Shown: piece after piece, positions 41,572-48,188 of the stretch
How positions within the stretch are numbered: the first letter of the stretch is position 1
Layout: the number at the start of each line of letters is the position of its first letter
Assembly: GCA_946405205.1 (NCBI GenBank)
Contig: CAMJGL010000008.1
Location: 20,992 to 84,991, forward strand
DNA: 64,000 nt
Source: F23-B02 sp946405205
GTDB lineage: Bacteria; Bacillota; Clostridia; Oscillospirales; Oscillospiraceae
Reading direction: 5' to 3'
The notes under the pieces: generated by a model
What the model was told of the DNA's origin: nothing
The model's database searches: none
What the model saw: the letters and a program-made list of their open reading frames with translations, nothing else
Position numbers and translations under genes: made by a program

Positions 41572-42549
41572 TTAAATATCATTCAATTCGCTTATCCCAA
41601 AGTATTTTTCCGCAAAATCAACCGATTTTACGGTGAAAATTTTTCCGCGCAGATATTCCAAAATGCCTGCGTCTGTCGGGAAATCGAATTTCAGCTTGTA
41701 GGAATACAGAGCTTGACCCTTTTCGCCGTAGCCCCTGTTGAAGCGCTCGCTGCCGTATTTTCCGTCGCCAAGCAGCGGCCAGCCGGCGTGGGACATCTGG
41801 GCACGTATCTGGTGCGTGCGGCCCGTGAGGAGCCTGCACTCCACAAGAGACAGCTCTCCCCTGCTCGTTATCAGCCTGTACTCCGTTACAGCGGTCTTTG
41901 CTCCGGGCTCAGGCCGGTTCTTGACGTACACCTGATTCTTACCCGCGTCCTTGAACAGATAGTTCTCCAGCCTTCCACGCGGCGGTTTCGGTCTTCCCTG
42001 CACGGCGCAGAGATAGTACTTTTCTATCTCCCGGTCCTTTATCTTCTCGTTCAGGATGCGCAGAGCCTCGGCGTTTTTGGCGGCTATTACTATGCCGCCG
42101 GTATTGCGGTCGATGCGGTTGCACAGCGCGGGGGCAAAGGAGTTTTCCTCCTTCGGCTTCCATTCGCCCTTCTGCGCCATATACGCCTGAATATTGGCGA
42201 TGAGAGTATTGTAATCCCACACGCCCGCGCTGTGGCACAAAACCCCGGGCTTTTTATCCGCAAGCAGGATGTTCTCGTCCTCGTAAACGATGTCGAGCCG
42301 CGGGGTGCCTACCTTGAGGTATGAATTTTCCTCCCTCGGCTTTTCAAAAAACTCATCGTTTATATACAGCTGCAGGGTATCGCCCTCAGCAAGGCGCACA
42401 TCTCGCTTCGCGCCCTTGCCGTTGAGCTTTATACGCTTTATTCTTATATACTTTTGCAGCAGTGCCTCCGGCAGCAGAGGCACTGCCTTGCCGACAAAGC
42501 GGTCAAGGCGCTGACCGGCGTCATTCTTTTTTACGGTAAATTCTTTCAT
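41572..42549 (-). CDS. RluA family 23S rRNA pseudouridine synthase
   Basis: 325 residues. An S4-like RNA-binding domain forms the N-terminus (about 1-65, with KNDAGQRLDRFV). The catalytic Asp lies in NRIDRNTGGIVIAAK, where the usual HRLD is NRID as in RluC-type Clostridial proteins. LLTGRTHQIRAQMSHAGWPLLGDGKYG is complete. It modifies uridines in large-subunit rRNA, with exact sites unknown. No ribosome-binding site precedes the ATG, and the promoter lies right against it, pointing to a leaderless transcript. Confidence 0.9.
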   Translation of the reverse strand: MKEFTVKKNDAGQRLDRFVGKAVPLLPEALLQKYIRIKRIKLNGKGAKRDVRLAEGDTLQLYINDEFFEKPREENSYLKVGTPRLDIVYEDENILLADKKPGVLCHSAGVWDYNTLIANIQAYMAQKGEWKPKEENSFAPALCNRIDRNTGGIVIAAKNAEALRILNEKIKDREIEKYYLCAVQGRPKPPRGRLENYLFKDAGKNQVYVKNRPEPGAKTAVTEYRLITSRGELSLVECRLLTGRTHQIRAQMSHAGWPLLGDGKYGSERFNRGYGEKGQALYSYKLKFDFPTDAGILEYLRGKIFTVKSVDFAEKYFGISELNDI

Positions 42550-42556
42550 AAAATAT

Positions 42557-42585
42557 AATATACACGCAAGCGAGCCTTATATCAA
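42557..42585 (-). promoter_or_regulatory. Promoter of the pseudouridine synthase gene (leaderless)
   Basis: TTGATA (42580-42585), 17 bases, TATATT (42557-42562) on the minus strand. Only seven bases (ATATTTT) separate the -10 from the ATG, so transcription should begin at or next to the start codon. Confidence 0.7.
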
Positions 42586-42590
42586 GCGCA

Positions 42591-42620
42591 AAAAATCAGC
42601 CGCTTTTGCGGCTGATTTTT
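42591..42620. terminator. Terminator after the 26-codon gene
   Basis: AAAAATCAGCCG-CTTTTG-CGGCTGATTTTT, perfect 12-bp stem with A/T ends. On the minus strand it follows the 26-codon frame by 23 bases and is directly ahead of the next promoter. Confidence 0.85.
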
Positions 42621-42643
42621 CATTTATTCAAATGCTCAGTAAA

Positions 42644-42724
42644 TCACTCGTGCAAGCCTCTGACGGTCATGACTACCATACCGGCAAGATATGCTGCTCC
42701 GAAAACACCGATACCTGCTAACAT
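42644..42724 (-). CDS. Putative 26-residue peptide
   Basis: A very short frame with its own full set of signals: promoter at 42777-42804, AAAGGAG nine bases ahead of the ATG at 42724, and a strong terminator after the stop. The peptide begins MLAGIGVFGAAYLAGMVVM and ends TVRGLHE: a short hydrophobic helix with a small polar tail, fit for membrane insertion. I recognise no family. It could be a membrane micro-protein, or the transcript could be a small RNA that happens to hold this frame. Confidence 0.5.
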   Translation of the reverse strand: MLAGIGVFGAAYLAGMVVMTVRGLHE

Positions 42725-42776
42725 TACTGTGCGCTCCTTTCAAATTAAGCAATGGTAAATTTCTCTTTGCAGTTAC

Positions 42777-42804
42777 AGTATATATCTTTGCAAGAAAAAA
42801 TCAA
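42777..42804 (-). promoter_or_regulatory. Promoter of the 26-codon transcript
   Basis: TTGATT (42799-42804), 16 bases, TATACT (42777-42782) on the minus strand. The expected transcript to the terminator is about 180 bases. Confidence 0.6.
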
Positions 42805-42858
42805 CTGTTTTTAACAAATCGAAATATTGATATTTGTGCAAATTATATAAAAAATTTG

Positions 42859-42985
42859 TTTTTGCAGTTTCGTTTTGTAAACTTGCAAAAATCATTTGCA
42901 GGATTTTTGCAGTTTGCACCCTTCGACATTTCATAATGCGTTTTTACAGGTAAGCAGCGCTTTTTGCCCGCATTTTTGCAGGATT
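42859..42985. repeat. Short TTTTTGCAG repeats in a gene-free stretch
   Basis: Between 42.80 and 43.24 kb I see no supportable gene. The 12-mer TTTTTGCAGTTT occurs at 42859-42870 and again at 42904-42915. The related TTTGCAGGATT occurs near 42895 and 42975, and TGCAGTTT again near 43000 and 43163. They may be chance in a biased stretch or binding sites. A 74-codon open frame on the minus strand here (from 43067) lacks a ribosome-binding site. Confidence 0.35.
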
Positions 42986-43242
42986 GCGTGCAGAGAGCAT
43001 GCAGTTTCGCCCGTTTTTTCCTTTGCCGAGTCAAACGAATGCGATTGCACGCCTTAAAATAATGCATTTTCCGCTGAGCTTGCGCAGTTCGGCGCGGCTT
43101 TTTTGCTGTCCGAATTACGCTTTAACCGAAAGTGCGTAAAAAAATTCGTATAATTGGTGCATGCCTGTTGCAGTTTCAGAGCGCCTGCGGCCATGAGCCG
43201 AAAATCATCCTGCAAATCTCTTTCTCAAATCATGCAAGACGC

Positions 43243-43280
43243 AAAAAACGCAGCAGGCCGAGCGGTTTCGGCTGCTGCGT
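43243..43280 (-). terminator. Terminator of the yabP-yabQ-divIC operon
   Basis: On the minus strand ACGCAGCAGCCGA pairs with TCGGCCTGCTGCGT (one bulged base), followed by TTTTTTGCG. It lies 28 bases beyond the divIC stop. Confidence 0.8.
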
Positions 43281-43307
43281 ATCAATACGGGTCATACCGA
43301 TGGCGGT

Positions 43308-43577
43308 TCACCCTATATCCGTAAAAATGATCTCATCCGGTTTTATCAGTCTGAGCCGACGGTTTGCCAGCTCCTCCGTGCCTTCGCCGCTTTCCAGTGC
43401 CTGCGTTTTTTCCTCCAGCGCGCTGTTTTCCGTCTGCGCCGCGGCGATCTCCGCCTGAAGCTGCGCCGTCTGTTCCATAGCGTCTTTCAGGTTTTTCTGA
43501 ACACTTATCAGGCTCAGGATAGCATATACGGTCAGCGCCGTGAGCACCAGTCCCATCATAGTAGATGTCCTCTTCAT
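43308..43577 (-). CDS. divIC: Septum formation initiator family protein (DivIC/FtsB)
   Basis: 89 residues: a short cytoplasmic start MKRTSTMMG, one membrane helix (about 9-25), a coiled coil rich in Gln/Glu/Ala (about 26-65) and the C-terminal RLRLIKPDEIIFTDIG, the FtsB/DivIC end motif. It works in the divisome with FtsL and DivIB. ATG 43577 follows GAGGA at a good distance. The position after yabP and yabQ is typical. A second frame, the yabQ reading frame, runs across most of this gene in the present sequence. Confidence 0.9.
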   Translation of the reverse strand: MKRTSTMMGLVLTALTVYAILSLISVQKNLKDAMEQTAQLQAEIAAAQTENSALEEKTQALESGEGTEELANRRLRLIKPDEIIFTDIG

Positions 43578-44007
43578 TATGTACGTCCTCGCTCCTTTTT
43601 CTTGCATTTTTAACCATTGTATACCAAGCGCGTATATTTGAAAAGAGCTTTTTGACGACTTCTGAAAAGGTTTTAATAATTTTTTTCAGCGGGCTGAGCG
43701 CGAGCGATACAATATGCGCAATTTTGTATAATACTGTCATAACGTGCCTGCTCAGCAGCAGCATATAGGCCGCAAAACCGAGCACGGCAAAGGTCAGCAT
43801 GAATATGTGCAGCGAGCCCTCTCCGATATCCATGCCAAGAGTGAACAGAGCCGCAAGACAGCACAGCCAGAACATGACGTCGAATATCGCATCGGCCTTC
43901 AGGCATCTGCGGAGTATGCGGAAGATATCGTATACAAGCCCTATACCTGCGCCCACGGCCGCAGAGCAGATAAGCTGAAGAAGCTGGCGGGATACATAAA
44001 GCTCCAT
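43333..44007 (-). CDS. yabQ: Spore cortex biosynthesis protein YabQ, 3' end apparently frameshifted
   Basis: YabQ is a sporulation membrane protein needed for cortex formation. The first 140 or so residues fit: MELYVSRQLLQLICSAAVGAGIGLVYDIFR, four or five membrane helices, then a basic ending KKLFSNIRAWYTMVKNARKR. The frame then lacks a stop and runs 245 bases through divIC out of phase, giving a low-complexity tail (CSEKPERRYG, GGDRRGADG) unlike YabQ. One extra A in either five-A run (minus strand, 43596-43600 or 43607-43611) would put a TAA at 43577-43579, overlapping the divIC ATG as TAATG. The natural protein is probably about 145 residues. Confidence 0.85.
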   Translation of the reverse strand: MELYVSRQLLQLICSAAVGAGIGLVYDIFRILRRCLKADAIFDVMFWLCCLAALFTLGMDIGEGSLHIFMLTFAVLGFAAYMLLLSRHVMTVLYKIAHIVSLALSPLKKIIKTFSEVVKKLFSNIRAWYTMVKNARKRSEDVHNEEDIYYDGTGAHGADRICYPEPDKCSEKPERRYGTDGAASGGDRRGADGKQRAGGKNAGTGKRRRHGGAGKPSAQTDKTG

Positions 44008-44292
44008 TTATCCGAAAAGCTTCGACCAGAAGCCGCCCGACGCGGCCTTCTCCTCGTAGCTCAGATCGCTTATAAGCCCCTCTACCCGCAGCTCGCCCAC
44101 CTCAAGATTTATCTTGCCTATGTGCAGGCCGCTTCCGCGCACGATAAGGTTGCCCTGAGCCGTGTTCATGACAATTACCGTTTCATCGAAGCTCTCAACG
44201 TCCTCCACACCTGTCACCGAGAGCCTGCTCCTGTCCTCGAGGCTCAGGTTATGTGGCTTTGCCGCAGTTTTTGGTTTTTCATCGTATGCCAT
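44008..44292 (-). CDS. yabP: Sporulation protein YabP
   Basis: 94 residues from ATG 44292 (AAAGGAGCG upstream). HNLSLEDRSRLSVTGVEDVESFDE near the N-terminus is the YabP/YqfC signature. The rest repeats short strands (VIVMNTAQGNLIVRG, LHIGKINLEVGELRVEGLI). It localises to the forespore/coat region and is needed for cortex formation. The stop abuts the yabQ start. This cluster shows that the organism belongs to a spore-forming lineage. Confidence 0.92.
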   Translation of the reverse strand: MAYDEKPKTAAKPHNLSLEDRSRLSVTGVEDVESFDETVIVMNTAQGNLIVRGSGLHIGKINLEVGELRVEGLISDLSYEEKAASGGFWSKLFG

Positions 44293-44337
44293 ATTCTCGC
44301 TCCTTTGCTTTTTGTACAAGCATATGTGCGCAAAATA

Positions 44338-44366
44338 AAAAAGATGTACCGTCGGTACATCTTTTT
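44338..44366. terminator. Terminator after the SLH-domain gene
   Basis: AAAAAGATGTACC-GTC-GGTACATCTTTTT, perfect 13-bp stem, 22 bases past the stop of the SLH gene on the minus strand. Confidence 0.8.
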
Positions 44367-44388
44367 ATAGCTGTATTTGGATGATTAA

Positions 44389-45345
44389 TCATTTAATATA
44401 GCTGTTTATAATGCTGATAACGTCCGTCATCGCCTTGCCGGAGCCGTCGGTAAGGATGCCGTATTCCCCGCCTTCGCCCGCCGAATAATTGCAGCCCTCG
44501 GGCATTTGTCCGGCAGCGTCGAGCTCAAAGCTGTATTCGACACCGTTTATACTGAGAACATGTGTGGGGATAAATTCAGCGTGCAGCCCCTCAGTCTTTT
44601 CCATTGAACTGAGGTATTCGCAGAGCTTGTCCGCATCGGCCTTAGTCAGGAGATACCTGTGTCCGCTGTCCTGCCCGTCGCCTGCGTAAACGGTGAGTGT
44701 GGCGGGAAGCTCCGCCTCAAGCGCACTGGAGAATCGGGAAAACAGCACAGCGGCTTCGGCTCTGCTCGCGGTCGATTGCGGCCTGAAATCACTATTCGAG
44801 AAGCCGCGCATCAAGCCCGTTTTTCTTATCAGATCAACGCTGTCCCTTGCGTAGTCCGAGATAAGGCTGCTGTCGCTGTACGCAAGCTCGGCCTCCGGGC
44901 CGTAGATGAGCGGCGCGTCTATAAGCAGCATGTATCTCGCCAGCATACAGGCCATCTGCTCACGGTTGATCGCCTGATGGGGGCGGAAGCTCATATCCTC
45001 ATAGCCGAGGACGACGCCCAATCCGGCAGCCCATGCGACCGCGTCGGCGCAGTAAGCATCGTCCGGTACATCCTTGAAGAGGCTCTTTTCATCTGAGGCC
45101 GGTTTACCTGCGAGCCTGTGCAGAACCGTTACGAACATGGCACGGTCTATTGGCGCTTCGGGAGAAAACACACCCTTATCAGTGCCGCACATCAGTCCGT
45201 TTTCCGCGCAATATGCCACCGCCTCCGCGCACCACGAGCCCGCCGGCACATCCGTGTATCCCGTATCCGCCATGACTGCGGGCGTAAGACAGAAGATAAA
45301 AATTACGGTCAGTATAGCAGCCGTTATTTGTTTCGCGTGTTTCAT
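44389..45345 (-). CDS. S-layer homology domain protein
   Basis: 318 residues from ATG 45345, with GGAGGAACATT upstream. A signal peptide (MKHAKQITAAILTVIFIFCLTPAVMA) is followed by three SLH repeats (about 28-80, 88-140, 155-205), with hallmarks such as FSPEAPIDRAMFVTVLHRLAG, FRPHQAINREQMACMLARY and FRPQSTASRAEAAVLFSRF. SLH repeats bind pyruvylated secondary wall polymers. The remaining 110 residues are an unknown domain starting LPATLTVYAGDGQ. A long leader of about 147 bases separates promoter and start. Confidence 0.9.
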   Translation of the reverse strand: MKHAKQITAAILTVIFIFCLTPAVMADTGYTDVPAGSWCAEAVAYCAENGLMCGTDKGVFSPEAPIDRAMFVTVLHRLAGKPASDEKSLFKDVPDDAYCADAVAWAAGLGVVLGYEDMSFRPHQAINREQMACMLARYMLLIDAPLIYGPEAELAYSDSSLISDYARDSVDLIRKTGLMRGFSNSDFRPQSTASRAEAAVLFSRFSSALEAELPATLTVYAGDGQDSGHRYLLTKADADKLCEYLSSMEKTEGLHAEFIPTHVLSINGVEYSFELDAAGQMPEGCNYSAGEGGEYGILTDGSGKAMTDVISIINSYIK

Positions 45346-45498
45346 AATGTTCCTCCTAACTAAGAATGGCGTCATTTTGCCGCGTTCGCATCATACTGCT
45401 TCGGAACGACTGATAATTCTTGTTTTTAGATATATTCAGACCATTGGTACCGTCCCGCCTCGGATACTATTATAAATTGCATGTATATCATTAAGTTG

Positions 45499-45527
45499 AT
45501 TATAACAATATTTGCCATATAAGTCAA
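45499..45527 (-). promoter_or_regulatory. Promoter of the SLH-domain gene
   Basis: TTGACT (45522-45527), 17 bases, TATAAT (45499-45504) on the minus strand. A second weaker TATAAT lies about 25 bases downstream. No gene is seen in 45346-45658 apart from this leader and a hairpin. Confidence 0.8.
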
Positions 45528-45570
45528 TATGTTATATACTTCTCTTGTCGCCGTGCTGCTGATAGTATAT

Positions 45571-45614
45571 TAAACCAACAATTCCGCATCGGAAGATGCG
45601 GAATTGTTGGTTTA
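45571..45614. terminator. Perfect 20-bp hairpin after the DUF523 gene
   Basis: TAAACCAACAATTCCGCATC-GGAA-GATGCGGAATTGTTGGTTTA. On the minus strand it follows the DUF523 stop by 44 bases and probably terminates the long operon. Confidence 0.75.
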
Positions 45615-45658
45615 AATCCTTATGGGAGAGCAAAATTATGCTCCGATTATTCAGCGCC

Positions 45659-46087
45659 TTAGATTTTACTTTCGCCGAGGACTGTGACGCCGTTTTCCTT
45701 CAGAAGCTGCGCGGTCACTCCGTCGCCGGGGATGAGCGTCCCGCTGAAGGAGCCGTCATATATGGTGCCGCTGCCGCAGGACGGGCTGTTTTCCTTCAGG
45801 ATGGCGGTATCCGCGCCGAAGAGCTTTGCCAGATAAAGCGCGGCCTGCGCGCCGCGGCTAAACTCGTCCGTGACGTCGGTGCCGGTTTTTGAAAGCACCT
45901 TGTCCCCCACGCGCTCGGACGGTACGCGGGGCGTTGTCAGGCCGCCGTAGCACTCGGGGCACACGGGGATAAGCTCATACTTTTCTTTAAGCGCCCTGAG
46001 CTTTTCATCGGGCAGCTTATTGCTGCCGCCGTCGTACCTGCACTCTACCCCGAGCAGGCAGGCGGAAACTATCGCTTTTTTCTTCAT
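45659..46087 (-). CDS. DUF523 domain-containing protein
   Basis: 142 residues. The family pattern is complete: VSACLLGVECRYDGGSNK at the start, CPECYGGLTTPRVPSE in the middle and LKENSPSCGSGTIYDG near the end, with conserved Cys at each. These proteins are thought to bind a metal or cluster, but no reaction is established. It overlaps the rhomboid gene as ATGA and is last in the long operon. Confidence 0.9.
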   Translation of the reverse strand: MKKKAIVSACLLGVECRYDGGSNKLPDEKLRALKEKYELIPVCPECYGGLTTPRVPSERVGDKVLSKTGTDVTDEFSRGAQAALYLAKLFGADTAILKENSPSCGSGTIYDGSFSGTLIPGDGVTAQLLKENGVTVLGESKI

Positions 46088-46644
46088 CGTCTTCTGAGCC
46101 CCAATACGGCGCCGCAGACGCCGCCGATAATATGCGTGAGCTGGGATACGTTATCGCTGAGCACCACGCCGTCGACTATCTCGTTTCCGAGGTAGAGTAC
46201 AAGCACAAGTATGAGCGTGATTGGTATGCATCCGTCGCGCATTCCGGCAAGGGAGGCCATAACTATCATCATGAACACGATGCCCGAGGCTCCCAGCAGC
46301 ATCGTGCCGGGGAACAGGAACCAGTGTACCAGTCCGGAGACAAGGGCCGTGATGATTATCGCGCTCAAAAGATTCCGGCTGCCGTACTTTTCCTCAAGAC
46401 CGGGACCCACCACCAGTATCATCATCATGTTGCCTATGTAGTGGCTGTAGTCGGTGTGTCCGAGGACGTGGAGGATAAAGCGAGGGTAGGTCAGGATGTC
46501 CGAAAGCGAGGAGTGCCACACGCTGAAAAGATAGGTTGTCGTCCAGCCGTCGGTGACCTTGCCGAGAATGAGCGCCGCAAGCGATACCAGCGCGAAGGTC
46601 AGGGTCACGGGGGCATTATACTGAAGTCTGAAAAGTCTTTTCAT
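46084..46644 (-). CDS. Rhomboid family intramembrane serine protease
   Basis: 186 residues and six predicted membrane helices. The catalytic Ser lies in LLGASGIVFMM, the catalytic His in QLTHIIGGVCGA, and the supporting His-Asn in YSHYIGNMMM. All three key parts are present, so the protease should be active. Its targets are unknown. It overlaps neighbours on both sides by four bases. Confidence 0.9.
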   Translation of the reverse strand: MKRLFRLQYNAPVTLTFALVSLAALILGKVTDGWTTTYLFSVWHSSLSDILTYPRFILHVLGHTDYSHYIGNMMMILVVGPGLEEKYGSRNLLSAIIITALVSGLVHWFLFPGTMLLGASGIVFMMIVMASLAGMRDGCIPITLILVLVLYLGNEIVDGVVLSDNVSQLTHIIGGVCGAVLGLRRR

Positions 46645-47156
46645 TTAAGATTCTCCAGCGCGGCCTCGTAATAGCCCTTTGTGCGCTCGTCGAAGCAGAC
46701 CATGCGTACCCGCTCAAGCTCGGGATGCCCGGACAGATACTCCGCGATGGCGCCGATTGCGATCCCGGACGCCTTCTCAAGCGGGAAATGATATACGCCT
46801 GTTGAGATAGACGGGAAGTCCACGGTCTTACATCCGTTTTCCGATGCAAGCGCAAGGCAGTTGAGGTAGCATGACTTAAGAAGCTCCTCTTCGCCCTTGC
46901 CGCCGCCGTGCCATACGGGGCCGGGGGTGTGGATAACATACCTTGCAGGCAGCCTATAGCCCTTTGTTATCTTTGCTTCGCCGGTTTTGCAGCCGTTAAG
47001 GGTGCGGCACTCCGCCAGAAGCTCAGGTCCCGCCGCCCTGTGGATGGCTCCGTCAACTCCGCCGCCGCCCAGAAGCGAGCAGTTTGCGGCGTTGACTATT
47101 GCGTCAACAGCCTGCTTTGTGATATCTCCCTGAATGATCTCGATCCTGTTTTTCAT
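46641..47156 (-). CDS. Macrodomain O-acetyl-ADP-ribose deacetylase-like protein
   Basis: A 171-residue macrodomain of the MacroD/YmdB group. DAIVNAANCSLLGGGGVDGAIHRAAG and FPSISTGVYHFPLEKAS form the ADP-ribose pocket, with the catalytic Asp in GGVDGAIH. It removes acetyl groups from the sirtuin product O-acetyl-ADP-ribose or ADP-ribose from proteins. A sirtuin gene exists at 12 kb but is not linked. The start is three bases from the threonine aldolase stop. Confidence 0.93.
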   Translation of the reverse strand: MKNRIEIIQGDITKQAVDAIVNAANCSLLGGGGVDGAIHRAAGPELLAECRTLNGCKTGEAKITKGYRLPARYVIHTPGPVWHGGGKGEEELLKSCYLNCLALASENGCKTVDFPSISTGVYHFPLEKASGIAIGAIAEYLSGHPELERVRMVCFDERTKGYYEAALENLK

Positions 47157-47159
47157 ACG

Positions 47160-48188
47160 TCAAAGCCTCTCAATATCCTTTATGAGCCTGTCCACATCCT
47201 CTTCCCTGCTTGCCCAGCCGGTGCAGAAACGCACGACCGCGCCGTCTTCAAGCGGCTGCTGCACGGAAAATGAATAGTTTTCGGACAGCTTCTCTATCTG
47301 TCTGTTCGTAAGTATCGGGAAAAGCTGGTTGGTCGGAGACGGGTAATAAAACCCGATGCCCTTTGCTTCAAAGGCCTCTCTGAGCTTTTTTGCAAGAGCG
47401 ACCTCACGCCGGCCGACCCTGTAATACAGTCCGTCGGTGAAAAGGGCGTCAAACTGCAGTCCCAGAAGCCTGCCCTTGGCAAACATACCGCCGCGCTGCT
47501 TTATGAGATAGCGGAAGTCTGTTTTCAGAGCCTCGTTCATGATAACGACCGCCTCGCCGAAAAGTGCGCCGTGCTTCGTGCCGCCGATATAGAACACATC
47601 GCAGAGCCTTGCCAGATCGGGCAGCCTGGGAGTGCCGTCAAGCGCCATCGCGCAGGCAAGCCGCGCTCCGTCCGCGAACAGCAGCAGCCCCAGCTCCCGG
47701 CAGGCATCGGAAATTTCCTGAAGTTCCGCGAGGGAATAAACCGTGCCTGTCTCCGTCGGCTGGGATATATACACCATTGCCGGCTGCACGATGTGCTCAA
47801 ACGATTCATCCGACCTGTGCCGCAGGACATATTCCCTGACCTGAGCGGCGTTTATCTTACCCTCAGGCGCGCTGAGAGTCAGCACCTTGTGCCCCGTCGC
47901 CTCAACGGCGCCGGTCTCATGCGCTGCGATATGCGCCGTCTCGGCTGCCAGCACGCCCTGATGCGGGCGCAGAGCGGCGGCTATCACAGTCATGTTGGCC
48001 TGTGTGCCGCCGACGAGAAAATGCACGTCGGCTTTTTCATTCTCGCACTCAGCTTTGATCTTCTCGCGTGCGGCGGCACAGTAGGGGTCGTTGCCGTAGC
48101 CTGCGGTCTGCTCATAGTTTGTTTCGTTCAGGCGTCGCATTATCTCCGGCAGAGCGCCCTCAAGATAGTCGCTTTCAAACCTTATCAT
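47160..48188 (-). CDS. Low-specificity threonine aldolase family protein
   Basis: 342 residues, fold type I PLP enzyme. The PLP Lys is in YIGGTKHGALFGEAVV; LVGGTQANMTVI and LFADGARLACA are also conserved. It splits threonine or allo-threonine into glycine and acetaldehyde, or a related beta-hydroxy amino acid. The N-terminal SDYLEGALPEIMRRLNETN is the variant of the group seen in Clostridia. The start overlaps the Clp ATPase stop as ATGA. Confidence 0.9.
   Translation of the reverse strand: MIRFESDYLEGALPEIMRRLNETNYEQTAGYGNDPYCAAAREKIKAECENEKADVHFLVGGTQANMTVIAAALRPHQGVLAAETAHIAAHETGAVEATGHKVLTLSAPEGKINAAQVREYVLRHRSDESFEHIVQPAMVYISQPTETGTVYSLAELQEISDACRELGLLLFADGARLACAMALDGTPRLPDLARLCDVFYIGGTKHGALFGEAVVIMNEALKTDFRYLIKQRGGMFAKGRLLGLQFDALFTDGLYYRVGRREVALAKKLREAFEAKGIGFYYPSPTNQLFPILTNRQIEKLSENYSFSVQQPLEDGAVVRFCTGWASREEDVDRLIKDIERL

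Noticed and set aside
42843..43067. 74-codon minus-strand frame in the gene-free stretch before divIC
   Set aside because: Lys/Asn/Cys-rich, no Shine-Dalgarno, no family; more likely chance in AT-rich sequence.
42859..43170. A CRISPR array in the TTTTTGCAG repeats
   Set aside because: Repeats are far too short, irregularly spaced, and no cas gene is near. No other array is visible in the window.
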